The translations under genes and the position numbers were made by a program. Below, piece by piece: positions 41,284-53,869 of a stretch of 64,000 bases of DNA. This DNA comes from Chlorocebus sabaeus (Eukaryota > Chordata > Mammalia > Primates > Cercopithecidae). How positions within the stretch are numbered: the stretch's first letter is position 1; each line of letters opens with the position of its first letter. Under the pieces are notes generated by a model that saw nothing but the letters and a program-made list of their open reading frames with translations, had not been told where the DNA came from and searched no databases. The DNA is taken from assembly GCF_047675955.1 (NCBI RefSeq), contig NC_132923.1:87207637-87271636 (forward strand). Reading direction: 5' to 3'.

Positions 41284-42225
41284 TAAGACCCCAAAAGCCA
41301 ATGCGACAAAAACAGAACAAATAAATGGGACCTAATTGAACTAAAAAGCTTCAGCACAGCAAAATAAATAATCATCAAAGTAAACAGATGACCTACATAA
41401 TGGGAGAAAATATTGGCAAACTATGCATTTGACAAAAGACTAATATCCAGTATCTACAAGGAACTCAAACAAATCAGCATGAATAAAACAACCCCATAAA
41501 AAGTGGGTAAATGACCTTAATAGACAGTTCTCAAAAGAACATATAAAAATGGCCAACAAACATATGAAACAATGCTCAACATCAGTGATCATCAGGAAAA
41601 TGCAAATTAAAACCACAATGAGATACCACTTTACCCTGGCCAGAATGGCCATTATTAAAAAGTCAAAAAGCAATAGATGTTGGAGTGGATGTGGTAAAAA
41701 AGGAACACTTATACACTCCTCATGGGAATGTAAATTAGTACAACCTCTATGAAAACAGTATGGAGATTTCTCAAAGAACTAAAAGTAGATCTACCATTTG
41801 ATCCAGAAATTCCACTACTGGGTATCTACCCAAAGGAAAAGAAGTCACTATATCAAAAACATAACTACATGCATATGTTTATTACAGCACAATTCAGAGT
41901 TGCAAATATATGGAATCAACCTAAAATGTGGTGTGTGTGGGTGTGGGTGTGTATGTATACCATGGATTACTAATCACCCGTAAAAAAAATGAAAAATATC
42001 TTTTACAGCAACTTGGATAGAACTGGAGGCAATCATTCTAAGTGAAGTAACTCAGGAATGGAAAATCAAGTACTACATATTCTCGCTTACAAGTAGGGTC
42101 TGAGCTATGGGTATGCGAAGGCATACAGAGTGGTATAATGGACACTGGAGACTCAGAATGGGGGAGGGAGGGAAGTGAAGGCGGAAAAACTACCTATTGG
42201 GTATAATGTACACTGCTTATAATGG
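41284..42225 (+). mobile_element. L1 fragment (L1MA/L1PB type), truncated at both ends
   Basis: Starts in ORF2 at 'gaccccaaaagccaatgcga' and runs through 'gacctacataatgggagaaa' and the C-terminal Cys region (41684-41730). It enters the older-type 3' UTR ('actacctattgggtataatg') but stops before the poly-A end. Frames at 41549-41752 and 41749-41973 are adjacent pieces of the ORF2 C-terminus, offset by a 1-bp shift. Confidence 0.88.
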
Positions 42226-42514
42226 CCTGCCTCCTAGAGGCCTTAAACTCTTCCCGTTCTAGAAAGACTATTTTCCTTTGCAAGAGCCAGGTTCTTCTTA
42301 TTTCTTTGTCTTTTGTTTTTTCAAAAGATCTCAGTGTTTGGAGACCAGAACAGGCTTTTCATTTCCTGCAGATGGATGCTCAGTGGACAGTCCCTCTATA
42401 ATGTCACTTAGTTCTGACCCTCCTCTCCTTTACCACTTCCCACCTGGGTTCCTGTTCTCTTCACCTTTAGCTCAAGAAGGAACTGCTAGGAGCAGGGGTT
42501 TGAAAGGCTTAGCT
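42226..42514. other. Unique DNA
   Basis: No recognised feature; the 85-residue frame at 42278-42535 shows no family signature. Confidence 0.5.
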
Positions 42515-42718
42515 GGAGTCGAATATTCGCTGTGACACTGACTGGCTATATAATCTTTGGAAAGTCATCTTACTAATCTTTTAGATACTCTAATTCCTCA
42601 TTTATAAAAAGGGGATAATGATTCTATTCTTAAAGGGTTGTTGTCTGAATTCAGTGAGTTAATATATTTGAAGCACTCAGTACAAGATGTGATCCTTGTT
42701 TGGTACTCAGTGAAAAGT
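42515..42718 (+). mobile_element. MIR SINE
   Basis: 'gacactgactggctatataa', 'tctttggaaagtcatctta', 'cctcatttataaaaaggg', 'gataatgattctattctta' and 'gagttaatatatttgaagca'. Confidence 0.72.
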
Positions 42719-42734
42719 TCTTTCCTATTGCCTT

Positions 42735-44145
42735 CATTTATTTATTTATTTACTTACTTATTTATTAATTATTGTACTTTAAGTTCTGGGATATATGTGC
42801 AGAACGTGGAGGTTTGTTACATAGGTATACACGTGCCATCAACCCATAATTTATATTAGGTATTTCTCCTAATGCTATCCCTCCCATAGCCCCCCACCCC
42901 CTCAACAGGCCCTGGTGTGTGATGTTCCCCTCTCTGTGTCCAGGTGTTCAAATTGTCCAAATCCCACTTATGAGTGAGAACATGTGGTGTTTGGTTTTCT
43001 GTTCTTGTGTTAGTTTTCTGGGAATGATGGTTTACGGCTTCATCCATATCCCTGCAAAGGACATGAACTCATTCTTTTTATGGCTGCATAGTATTCCATG
43101 GTGTATATGTGCCACATTTTCTTTATCTAGTCTATCATTGATGGGCATTTGGGTTGGTTGCAAGTCTTTGCTATTGTGAACAGTGCCACAATAAACAAAC
43201 ATGTGCATATGTCTTTATAGTAGAATGATTTATAATCCTTTGGGTATATATCCAGTGATGTGATCGCTGGGTCAAATGGTATTTCTGGTTCTAGATCCTT
43301 GAGGAATCACCACACTGTCCTCCACAATGGCTGAACTAATTGACACTCCCACCAACAGTATAAAAACATTCCTATTTCTCCGCATCCTCTCCAGCATCTA
43401 TTGTTTCCTGTCTTTTTAATGATCCCCGTTCTAACTGGCATGAGATAGTATCTCATTGTGGTTTTGATTTACATTTATCTAATGACCAGTGATGATGAGC
43501 TTTTTTCATATGTTTGTTGGTCACATAAATGTCTTCTTTTGAGAAGTGTCTGTTCATATCCTTTGTCCATTTTTGATGGGGTGGTTTGTTTTATTCTTGC
43601 AAATTTAAGTTATTTGTAGATTCTGAATATTAGCCATTTGTCAGACGGATTGCAAAGTTTTTCTCCCATTCTGTAGGTTGCCTATTCATTCTAATGATAG
43701 TTTCTTTTGCTGCGCAGAACCTCTTTAGTTTAATTAGATCCCATTTGTCAACTTTGACTTTCGTTGCCATTGCTTTTGGTGTTTTAGTATTGAGGTCTTT
43801 GCCCATGCCTGTGTCCTGAATGGTATTGTCTAGGTTTTCTTCCTGGGTTTTTATGGTTTTAAGTCTTAGGTTTAAGTCTCTAATCCATCTTGAGTTAAGT
43901 TTTGTATAAGGTGTAGGGAAGGGGCCCAGTTTTAGTTTTCTGCATATGGCTAGCCAGTTTTCACAACACCATTTTTTAAATAGGGAATCCTTTCCCCATT
44001 GCTTGTTTTTGTCAGGTTTGTCACAGATCAAATGATTGTAGATGTGTAGTGTTATTTCTGAGGACTCTGTTCTGTTTCATTTGTCTATATATCTGATTTG
44101 GTACCAGTACCATGCTGTTTGGGTTACTGTAGCCGTGTAATACTT
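42735..44145 (-). mobile_element. 3' segment of a second twin-primed L1
   Basis: From a T-rich tail (42737-42770) and 'gtactttaagttctgggata', back through the 3' UTR and ORF2 C-terminus, to 'gggttactgtagccgtgta' at 44139. Contains ORF2 fragments on the - strand (43630-44031, KWCCENWLAICRKLKLGPF). It joins head-on to an inverted 5' portion at 44139-44146. Confidence 0.92.
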
Positions 44146-44150
44146 CGTGA

Positions 44151-44905
44151 AGCGTACACAAGTATGAATAACCGAATTGATCAAGCGGAAGAACGGATAT
44201 CAGAGATTGAAGATCAACTTAATGAAATAAAGCATGAAGACAAGATTAGAAAAAAAAAAAGAAAAGCAATGAACAAAGCCTCCAAGAAATATGGGACCAT
44301 GTGAAAAGACCAAACCTGCGTTTGATTGTTGTTCCTGAATGTGACGGGGAAAATGGAACCAAGTTGGAAAATACTCTTCACGATATTATCTAGGAGAACT
44401 TCCCAACTTAGCAAGACAGGCCAATATTCAAATTCAGGAAATACAGAGAACGCCACAAAGATACTTCTCGAGAAGAGCAACCTCAAGATATACAATTTTC
44501 AGATTCACCAAGGTTGGAAAGAAGGAAATATGTTAAGGGCAGCCAGAGAGAAAGGTCAGGTTACCTAAAAACGAACCCCATCAGACTAACAGTGGATCTC
44601 TCTGCAGAAACCCTGGAAGCCAGAAGAGAGTGGGGGCCAAAATTCAACACTCTTAAATAAAATAATTTTTAACTCAGAATTTCATAGCTAGCCAAACTAA
44701 CCTCATAAGCGAAGGAGAAATAAAATCCTTTATAGACAAGCAAATGCTGAGAGATTTTGTCACCAGCTGGCCTGCCTTATAAGAGCTCCTGAAGGGAGCA
44801 CTAAACATGTAAAAGAACAACTTGTAGCAGCAACTGCAAAAGCATAACAAATTGTAAAGACCATTGACACTGTGAAGAAACTGCATCAACTAACAGGCAA
44901 AATAA
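44151..44905 (+). pseudogene. L1 ORF1: L1 ORF1 fragment
   Basis: Carries the C-terminal part of the coiled coil, RRM ('tttgattgttgttcctgaat') and CTD sequence up to about 44850. Stops and frameshifts break it into pieces (44098-44304, 44326-44568). The expected RNA-binding role in the L1 RNP is lost. Confidence 0.8.
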
Positions 44906-44934
44906 CCAGGTAGCATCATAAGGACAGGATCAAA

Positions 44935-47255
44935 TTCACACATAACAATATTTACCTTAAATGTAAATGGGCTACATGCCCCAATTAAAAGACACAGACT
45001 GGCAAATTGGATAAAGTGTCAAGACCTATCAGCGTTCTGTATTCAAGAGACCCATCTCACGTGCAGAGACACACATAGGCTCAAAATAATGGGTGAAGGA
45101 ATATTTACCAAGCAAATGGAAAGCAAAAAACTGCAGGAGTTGCAATCCTAGTCTCTGACAAAACCGACTTTAAACCAACAAAGATCAAAAGAGACAAAAA
45201 GGCATTACATAATGGTAAAGGGATCAATGCAACAAGAAGAGCTAACTATCCTAAATATATATGCACCCAATACAGGAGCACCCAGATTCATAAAGCAAGT
45301 TCTTAGAGACCTACAAAGAGACTTAGACACCCACAGAATAATAGTGAGAGACTTTAACACCGCTTTGTCAATATTAGACAAACCAATGAGTCAGAAAATT
45401 AACAAGGATATTCAGGACTTGAACTCAGCTCTGGACCAGGTAGACCTAATAGACATCTACAGAACTCTCCACCCCAAATCAACAGAATGTACATTCTTCT
45501 CAGCACCACATAGAACTTATTCTAAAACTGACCACATAATTGGAAGTAAAACACTCCTTAGCAAATGAGAAAGAACAGAAATCATAACCAACAGTCTCTC
45601 AGACCACAGAGCAATCTAATTAGAACTCAGGATTAAGAAGCTCATTCAAAACTGCACAATTTCATGGAAACTGAACAACCTGCTCCTGAATGACTACTGG
45701 GTAAATAAAATTAAGGCAGAAATATGTAAGTTCTTTGAAACCAATGAGAACAAAGAGACAATGTACCAGAATCTCTGAGACACAGCTAAAGCATTGTTTA
45801 GAGGGAAATGTATAGCACTAAATGCCTACAGGAGAAAGCAGGAAATATCTAAAATCAACACCCTAACATCACAATTAAAAGAACTAGAGAATCAAGACCA
45901 AACAAATTCAAAACTAGCAGAAGACAAGAAATAACTAAGTTCAGAGCAGACCTGAAGGAGATAGAGACATGAAAAACCCTTCAAAAAGCCAATGAATTTA
46001 GGAGCTGGTTTTTTGAAAAGATCAATGAAATAGACTGCTCACCAGACTAATAAGGAAGAAAAGTGAGAAGAATCAAATAAATGCAATAAAAAATGATAAA
46101 GGGGATATCACCACTGATCCCCCAGAAATACAAACTACCATCAGAGAATACTGTAAACACCTCTACACAAATACACTAGAAAAATCTAGGAGAAATGCAT
46201 AAATTCCTGGACACATACACTCTCCCAAGTCTAAACCAGGAAGAAGCAGAATCCCTGAATAGACCAATAACAAATTCTGAAATTTAGGCAGTAATTAATA
46301 GCCTACCAACCAAAAAACATCCAGGACCAGATGGATTCACAGCCAAATTCTATCAGAGGTACAAAGAGGAGCTGGTACCATTCCTTCTGAAACTATTTGA
46401 AACAATAGAACAAGAGGGACTCCTCCCTAACTCGTTTTATGAGGCCAGCATCATCCTGATACCAAAACCTGGCAGAGAGACAACAACAAAAAGAGTATTT
46501 TAGGCCAATATCCGTGATGAACAACGATGAAAAAATCCTCAGTAAAATACTGGCATATCAAATCCAGCAGCACATCCAAAGGCTTATCTACCTCGATTAA
46601 GTTGGCTTCATCCCTGGGATGCAAGGCTGGTTCAACATATGCAAATCCATACATGTAATCCATCACATAAACAGAACCAATGACAAAAACCACATGATTA
46701 TGTCAATAGATGCAGAAAAGGCCTTTGACAAAATTCAACACCCCTTCCTTCTAAAAACTCTCAATAAACTAGGTATTGATGGAATGTATCTCAAAATAAT
46801 AAGAGCTATTTATGACAAACCTACAGAAAATATCATACTGAATGGGCAAAAACTGGAAGCACTCCCTTTGAAAACCAGCACAAGACAAGGATGCCCATCT
46901 CTCACCACTCTTATTCAACATAGTATTGGAATTTCTGGCCAGGGCAATCAGGCAAGAGAAAGAAATAAAGGTATTCAAATAAGAAAGGAGGAAGTCAAAT
47001 TGTCTCTGTTTTCAGATGGCATGATTGTATGTTTAGAAAACCCCTTAGTCTCAGCCCAAAATCTTCTTAGGATGAAAAACAACTTCAGGAAAGTCTCAGG
47101 ATAAAAAATCAATTTGCAAAATTCACAAGCATTCTTATACACCAATAACAGACAAACAGAAAGCCAAAATCATGAGTGAACTCCCATTCACAATTACTAC
47201 AAAGAGAATAAAATACCTAGAAATACAACCTACAAGGGATGTGAAGGACATCTTG
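44935..47255 (+). pseudogene. L1 ORF2: L1 ORF2 fragment (endonuclease and part of RT)
   Basis: The endonuclease frame 45212-45568 has LNIYAPNTGAPRFIKQVLRD and a VRDFNTALS block where GDFN is expected. RT pieces at 46619-47104 include MSIDAEKAFDKIQHP with its Asp present. The FADD box reads FSDG (about 47010), so both catalytic positions are changed. It is truncated at 47255 by the insertion junction. At 45193-45225 it keeps the 23 bp deleted from the full-length copy at 30318. Confidence 0.85.
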
Positions 47256-47379
47256 ACTTTTATAATTGCTTCTTAGGCTTCTTGAGGACAGGTTATGTCA
47301 CTCTTTTGTCTTTCTTCTGTATAGCTGCTGGCAACATACCAATTCCAGAGAAGGGGGCTGGCCTCATTTTACATTTTGT
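47256..47379. other. L1 flank
   Basis: No certain feature; possibly the 5' extension of the L2 remnant that follows. Confidence 0.4.
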
Positions 47380-47800
47380 ATCACTTTGTCTTTCCTTCTA
47401 CATACTCCGGTCATATTGGACTTATTCCAACCTGATGAATGTGCCATGTCCTCCCAAATGGAATTTCTTCTGCTAAGGGTGTTCTTTTTCATCTTTTCCT
47501 AGAAATGTTCAACTAATTAAGTGTCAGCTTGAGATGACTCTTGTTCAGAGAAGCATTCCTTGATCCCCAAACTAAGTTAGGACCCCATTTTGTTTTCCTT
47601 GCATTCTGTACTTTTCCTTTGCAGACTTGCAATCATTTAATTAGTTGAAATTGTTCATTTAATATCTATATGTATTATAAGGCTGTAAGCTATTTGAGAC
47701 ACAGATAATGCCTATTTTGTCCAGCATATCTATAATGCTCAACATAGTGTCTGGGATGAAGTTAAGAGTACTATAAACAGTTCTTATCTAATTGATGCTT
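47380..47800 (+). mobile_element. L2 remnant, sense
   Basis: 'cagagaagcattccttgatc', 'ttgcattctgtacttttcc', 'aaggctgtaagctatttgag' and 'gcctattttgtccagcata', with 'ctcaacatagtgtctggg', follow the L2 3' UTR order. Confidence 0.65.
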
Positions 47801-48510
47801 AATACTATTCATTATTCTTAACCTAATTGGAGATTGGTGTTTACCTGAATAGGTGGTGTGCACACGTTGGCTCTAGGGGAATTAGGTGTTCATTGTACTA
47901 ACTTGTGCCTAATAAGTACTTAATAAATAATGACTTCAGTCTAGGTTACTGAGAAAAGCAGGATTGCATGCACTTTTAATATGCATGCTTGTTTTTCAAT
48001 AATAAAAGTTGTTCTTGTTTCACTATGGAATTATTCCCCAAATGGCTTGCTATTGAATACACGTCTGAGAGTTACTAATGGTTGTGAGAACACCTTATGT
48101 TCTGTTCCCCTCTGAGAGAGTCACAATAAGCACAAGCATTTTTAAGGTTTTGAGAAGTCTGGTATTAATGAAAATGGACCATTGTTGCTTCATCCAGTCT
48201 TTCCAAAATGTGTTTGATCATTGATACCCTATTTACCTGAACATCTGTTAACATTTGGTACAGTATGAACAGTGTAGCAAGCATTGACATAAGGACTGAC
48301 ATAATTTATTTTTCACTTTCCTTGTAAGTGATGAAATACCCAGCAAGGATATTTCAGAGTTCAAAACTTTTAACTATATAGAAAACAAATGCCTTCTTAC
48401 TAACAGAGCTCTACATTTCTAGAATGATGAAAGTTTTAATCTTGAGAGATTCTTGGAGGTCATGAAGCTGATGTGTGTTGTTACTGATAGGTGTATAATG
48501 AGGGAGGACA
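47801..48510. other. Unique DNA, nothing recognised
   Basis: No gene or repeat recognised. Confidence 0.5.
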
Positions 48511-48812
48511 GGCCTGGCCTGGTGCCTCACACCTGTAATCCTACCATTTTGGCTGGCCGAGGCCGGCGGATCACTCAAGGCCAGGAGTTTGAGATCAGCC
48601 TGGCCAACATGGTGAAACCCTGTCTCTACCAAAAAACACAAGAATCAATTGGGCATGATGGTGCATGCCTGTAACCCCAGCTACGCAGGAGGCTGAATCA
48701 TGAGAATTGCTTGAACCCATGAGGCAGAGGTTGCAGTGAGCCAAGATTGCGCCACTGCAATCCAGCCTGGGTGAGGGAGCAGGAGTATGTCACAAACAAA
48801 CAAACAAACAAA
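48511..48812 (+). mobile_element. Old Alu (AluJ/AluS) with (CAAA)n tail
   Basis: Starts 'ggcctggcctggtgcctcac'. Both monomers are recognisable ('ggcggatcactcaaggccag', 'ttgaacccatgaggcagagg') but well diverged. The tail has become (CAAA)n at 48793-48812. No clear target duplication. Confidence 0.88.
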
Positions 48813-49579
48813 GAACATCCATGTTTCCTGCAGAAGTATACCATTGTAGTCACAAGCTCCTCAAGACACACTGTCTGTGGATGACTTTGGCTCCTTTTTA
48901 CTACCTGTCGGTTTTTGGTCAAAATTCCCATTCTTTCTGTGTTTGGAAACTGCCTCTCTAGTACAATAAGATACAAGCTAGAGTGGAAGTCTCTGGGTGG
49001 GGAGGAGAGAAGAGGTGAGGGATCTTGGGAGAGCTTGCGTTAAAGGGCTGTCTATCTGGGAAATTAGAATCCAGTTTAAGTTCCCCTAGGCTGAGTTGCT
49101 CTGGGAAAAAGTTGGAATTGGCAAAGGAAAACATGACTATGTAGTTCTGCTAGGACTGGGCATGTTACAGAATTAGGTGAATAAATATCTTGTTGCTGAC
49201 AAAAACTGTATTTGTGTTTTGGGTTTTATTCTTGAAAATAAAACCTGTGCCTTCTAAAACTAGTTTTCTCTTGTGTGCTCATGCTATGAAATAATTGCAT
49301 TTCAAGCTTGGATATTTCATTTAAAAATGTCACTGATCACATCCAAAAGGAACACCATTTTAAAAAAAAGAAGGATCCTGAATATGTCCTTCCCTTCTGC
49401 AAATTTCAATGACTCTCTAAGCCCTACAGCAATGTTTCCAAAATGATGTTCCTTGTAATACTAGATGATTTTTAGGTGTTTCTTTAAAAAAGTGTTTTGT
49501 AGACAAATAATACTGAGAAAATACAACTTTAAACAAATTTTATAAGGCTTCAGTACTGTAAAGATTTTTAAAATAAATA
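48813..49579. other. Unique DNA with a possible MER trace
   Basis: Around 49430-49470, 'agcaatgtttccaaaatgat' faintly recalls hAT-Charlie MER ends. Otherwise nothing recognised. Confidence 0.4.
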
Positions 49580-50640
49580 AATCAAAACCACAATGAGGCC
49601 AGGTGCCGTGGCTCCCGCTTGTAATCCCAGCACTTTGGGAGGCTGAGGCGGGCAGATCACGAGGTCAGGAGATCAAGACCATCCTGGCTAACATGGTGAA
49701 ACCCCGCCTCTACTAAAAATTTTAAAAAAATTAGCCGGGCGTGGTAGTGTGAGCCTGTAGTCCCAGCTACTCGGGAGGTTGAGGCAAGAGAACAGCGTGA
49801 ACCTGGGAGGCGGAGCTTGCAGGGGGCCGAGATCGCGCCACTGCACTCCAGCCTGGGCGACAGAGCAAGACTTCGTCTCAAAAATCAATAAATCAATAAA
49901 TCAATAAACCCACAATGAGATAGCGTCTCATGCCAATCAGAATGGTGATTATTAAAAAGTCAGGAAAAAACAGTTGCTGATGAGGATGTGCAGAAATAGG
50001 AACGCTTTTACACTGTTGGTGGGAGTGTAAACTAGTTCAACCATTGTGAAAGACAGTGTGGCGATTCCTCAAGAATCTAGAACCAGAAATACCCTTTGAC
50101 CCAGCAGTCCCATTACTGGGTATATGCCCAAAGAATTATAAATCATTCCACTATAAAGACACATGCACATGTATGTTTAGTGCAGCACTATTCACAATAG
50201 CAAAGACTGGAACCAACCCAAATGCCCATCAGTGATAGACTAGATAAAGAAAATGTGGCACATATATACCATGGAATACTATGCAGCCATAAAAAAGGAT
50301 GAGTTCATGTCCTTTGCAGGGACATGGATGAAGCTAGAAGCCATCACTCTCAGCAAACTAACACAGGAACAGAAAACTAAACACCACATGTTCTGACTCA
50401 TAAGTGGGATTTGGGCAATGAGAGCCCGTGGACACAGGGAGGGTAACATCACACACCAGGGACTATCAGTGGTGGACAGGAGGCAAGGGGAGGGAGAGAT
50501 TAGGACAAATACCTAATGCATGTGGGGCTTAAAACCTGGATGAAGGGTTGATGATGGTTGCAGCAAACCACCCATGGCACATGTATACCTATGTAACAAA
50601 CCTGCATGTTCTGCACATGTTTCCTTGAATTTAAAGGTTA
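49580..50640 (+). mobile_element. 5'-truncated L1 interrupted by an AluY
   Basis: L1 begins 'aatcaaaaccacaatga' (49580), is cut by an Alu (49597-49905) and resumes at 'gagatagcgtctcatgcc' (49917). It continues through the ORF2 C-terminus and the L1PA-type 3' UTR to an A-rich end near 50640. Only about 750 bp of L1 is present. Confidence 0.92.
49597..49905 (+). mobile_element. AluY inserted into an L1
   Basis: Starts 'ggccaggtgccgtggctccc' and has 'gatcacgaggtcaggagatc' and 'gcggagcttgcag' (AluY features). The tail is decayed into 'aatcaataaatcaataa' units. A 13-bp target duplication with one mismatch lies at 49584-49596 and 49906-49918, made of L1 sequence. Confidence 0.94.
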
Positions 50641-50788
50641 AAAAAAAGTTTAAAAAAAATTAACATTGAACAAAATCCAGAAATTATCAAATGGCATATG
50701 AGGAAAAGTAAGCTTCCTCCCTTTCCTGTACAGGTATCCAGTTCCTTCCAATTACCCTGGAGATAACCAAAGATACTAGTTTTCCATA

Positions 50789-51025
50789 CAACTGAACGTT
50801 GAACAACACAGGTTTGAACTGTGTGGGTTTACTTATATGCAGAGTTTTTCAACTAAAAGCATATTGAAAATACAGTATTCATAGGATGTGAAACCTGCAT
50901 ATATAAAGAGCTGAATTTTCACATAAGCATTTTCTGCAACGCTGACTGAGGGACTGGAGTATGCACAGATTTTGGTTACTGTGAGGTCCTGAAATCAATC
51001 CCTTGCATGTACTGGGAGATCATTG
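50789..51025. mobile_element. TcMar-Tigger-type non-autonomous element
   Basis: 'cgttgaacaacacaggtttg', 'aactgtgtgggtttactta', 'tatgcagagtttttcaac' and 'ggtcctgaaatcaatccctt' resemble a Tigger-derived MITE. TA dinucleotides flank both ends (50787-50788 and 51026-51027), as expected of mariner-type insertion. The surrounding sequence looks like old L1M. Confidence 0.6.
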
Positions 51026-51144
51026 TATATACTTCCACACATATTTTATTCATATACAAGTATATGCATTTATATATTCCTTTTTTCAATGCTTTAATAT
51101 TAGCATACTCTATATTTTTTGCAGTCCTGCTTTTTTTTCACCTA

Positions 51145-51390
51145 AAAAATTTTTAGAGCACTTACTATGTGCCAGACACTCTTTGAAGGATATTACAAAA
51201 CAAATATTTTTACTTAATTATTATAACTATATGAGATAAATAATACTTCATCCCCATTTTACGGATGAAGAAACATTGGAAGACAAAGGTTATGTAACTT
51301 GCCCCAGGCAAGATAATAAGTAGAGCTGGGTTCATATAGTGACAATCTGGTTTTGGAGCCTTTGCCCCCAGCCACTATACTTCTTTATTG
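51145..51390 (-). mobile_element. MIR SINE, antisense
   Basis: 'gcacttactatgtgccagac', 'catccccattttacggatga', 'tatgtaacttgccccaggca' and 'agtagagctgggttcata' give an antisense MIR. Confidence 0.8.
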
Positions 51391-51424
51391 CTATATGTAA
51401 GTAATTTAGTTCTGCCTTATTTTT

Positions 51425-51725
51425 AAAATGATAATTGTGTAATATTTCATTATGAAAATATATTACAATTTATTGAATCAGTTTTTGGTATATAGAGTTT
51501 ATGTATAGTTATAGTTTTCAGTATTACCCATTATTATAAACAATGCTATGATGATAAATATTCTTGTACAAAAGTGATTTTATACATGTGCAAGTATAAT
51601 CTGTAAGGACAAATTCCTAGAAAAAGAATTGCTGGCTTAAAGAATAGGTAGATTGTTAATTAGGATAAGCATTGTCAAATTGCCTTCTATAAGGATTATA
51701 TTAGATTGAATTTGATTAAATTGCT
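51425..51725 (-). mobile_element. Ancient L1M fragment
   Basis: 'gtgtaatatttcattatgaa', 'tataaacaatgctatgatga', 'aattcctagaaaaagaattg' and 'attgtcaaattgccttctat' fit the antisense 3' region of L1M. Confidence 0.6.
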
Positions 51726-51934
51726 GTTGTTATAAGTTTAAAATGATAGAATATTGGTGAGTTCTTATAGTTCAACCTAGTATTTATACTTTCTCCAAGA
51801 GATGTATCATACCAAGATGGGAGCTATTGGAGCAGTCTGTTTTTGTTCAAGCAATAAGGGGCAGAATTTTCTAAACAGAATTTTAAAACAACAATAAAAC
51901 ATAGTAAAAATCAGTTTTTATTTCCTTCCAATTT

Positions 51935-53842
51935 TTATTTTAGGTTCAGCGGGGTACATGTGCAGGTTTGTTACATGGATGCATTGTGTGTCGCTGGTGT
52001 TTGATGTACAAATTATTTCATCGCTGAGATAGTTTTTCCATCCTCAACCTCCTCCCACCTTCCACCCTCAAATAGGCCCCATTGTCTTTTGTTCCATTCT
52101 TTGTGTGCAAGTGTACTCAATGTTTATCTCCCAATTATAGGTGAGAACATGTGATATTTGGCTTTCTGTTCCTGTGTTAATTCACTAGGGATAATGGCCT
52201 CCAACTGCATCCATGTTGCTGGAAAGGACATGATTTTATTCCTTTTTATGGCTTTGCAGTATTCCATGGTGTATATGTACCATGTTGTCTCTATTCAGTC
52301 TATCATTGATGGGTATCTAGGTTGATTCCATCTCTTTGCTATTGTGAATAGTCCTGCTATGAACACATGCATACATATGTCTTTCTGGTAGAACAATTTA
52401 TATCTCTTTGGGTATATACTCAGTAATGGGATTGCTGGGTCAAAGGGTAGATCTGTTTTGAGTTCTTTGAGAAATCTTCAAACTGCTTTCTGCAGTGGCT
52501 GAGCTAATTTACATTCCCACCAATAGTGTATATGTATTTTCTTTCTCCAGAACCCCACTAGCATCTGTTATTTTTTGACTTTTTAATAATAGCCAATTTG
52601 ACTGGTGTGAGATGATATCTCATTGTGGTTTTGATTTGCATTTCTCTTATGACTAGTGATGTTGAGTATTTTTTTCCACATGCTTGTTGGTCACATGTAT
52701 GTCTTCTTTTCAGAAGTGTTTGTTCATGTTTTTATTTTGTTTTTTTGTTTGTTTGTTTGTTTTGAGACAGAGCCTCAGTGTGTTACCCAGGCTGAAATGC
52801 AGTGGCATGATATCAGCTCACTGCATCCTCCACCTCCTGGGTTCAAGCGATTCTCCTGCCTCAGCCTCCCAAGTAGCTTGGATTACAGGTTCCTGCCACC
52901 ACACCTGGCTAATTTTGTATTTTCAGTGGAGATGGGGGTTTCACCATGTTGTCAAGGCTGGCCTTGAACTCCTGACCTCAAGTGATCTGCCCTCCTCAGC
53001 CTCTCAAAGTGCAGGGATTAAAGGTGTAAGCCACTGAGCCCAGCCTGTTCATTTTTTTTTGCCTATTTTTTAAGAGTTGTTTGCTTTTTGCTTATTTGAT
53101 TTGTTAAGTTCCTTGGAGATTCTGGATGTTAGATTTTTGTTGAGTGCATAGTTTGCAAATATTTTCTTCCATTCTGTAGATTGTCTGTTTATTCTGTTGG
53201 TAGTTTATTTTGCTGTGAAGAAGCCCTTTAGTTTAATTACATCCCATTTGTCAATTTTTGTTTTTGTTGCAATTGCTTTTGGAGCCTTCATCATGAAATT
53301 GTTGCCAGGGCCTATGTCCAGAATGGTGTTTTTCAGCTTTTCTTCCAAGGTTTTTATAGTTTTAGGTTTTACATTTAAGTCTTTAATCCATCTTGAGTTG
53401 ATTTTTGTATATGGTGTAAGAAAGGGTTTGATTTTCAATCTTCTGTGTGTGGCTAGATGATTATTTAGCACCATTTATTGAATAGGGAGCCCTTTCTCCA
53501 TTGCTTGTTTTTGTAAACTTTGTTGAAGATCAGATGGTTGTAGGTGTGCAGCCTTATTTGTGGGCTCCTTATTTTGTTCCACTGGTCTATCTGTCTGTTT
53601 TTGTACCAGTATTAGTTGTTTTGGTTTCAGTAGCCCTGTAGTATAGTTTGAAGTCAGGTAGAGTGATTCTTCTGACTTTGTTATTTTTGCTTAGAATTGT
53701 CTTGGCTATTTGAACTCTTTTTTGGTTCCATATCAATTTTAAAATAGTTTTTTCTTGTTCTGTGAAGAATGTCATTGGTAGTTTGATAGGAATAGCATTG
53801 AATTTATGTATTGCTTTGCAGTATGGTCATTTTAACGATAGT
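51935..53842 (-). mobile_element. 5'-truncated L1 (L1PB/L1MA type) carrying an Alu
   Basis: Antisense 3' end 'ttaggttcagcggggtacat', through ORF2 to 'agtatggtcattttaacgat' at about 53838. Frames at 53205-53474 and 53587-53775 (- strand) are ORF2 pieces (YTKINSRWIKDLNV). Interrupted by an Alu at 52734-53045. The 3' UTR is of the pre-L1PA type. Confidence 0.88.
52734..53045 (-). mobile_element. Alu element (AluS/J) inside the L1
   Basis: Antisense Alu with a (TTTG)n tail at 52737-52761, 'gagacagagcctcagtgtgt' to 'gccactgagcccagcc'. The flanks 'tgttcatgttttt' (52721-52733) and 'tgttcattttttt' (53046-53058) are a 13-bp target duplication with one mismatch. Confidence 0.92.
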
Positions 53843-53869
53843 GAATGAATTCAATTCCTTTACTTAATA

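Larger units (their letters stand above)
44146..47255 (+). mobile_element. Inverted 5' segment of the second twin-primed L1
   Basis: Reads L1 from mid ORF1 (coiled coil, NRIDQAEERISEIEDQLNEI at 44166) through the ORF1 end, the spacer and ORF2 endonuclease and RT, to 'acaagggatgtgaaggacat' at 47252. In parental L1 coordinates that end lies a few hundred bp upstream of where the - strand segment starts. The two parts therefore belong to one 5'-inverted insertion with an internal loss. No clean target duplication found. Many stops and indels. Confidence 0.88.

Noticed and set aside
48793..48812. (CAAA)n as an independent microsatellite
   Set aside because: It is the decayed tail of the Alu at 48511.
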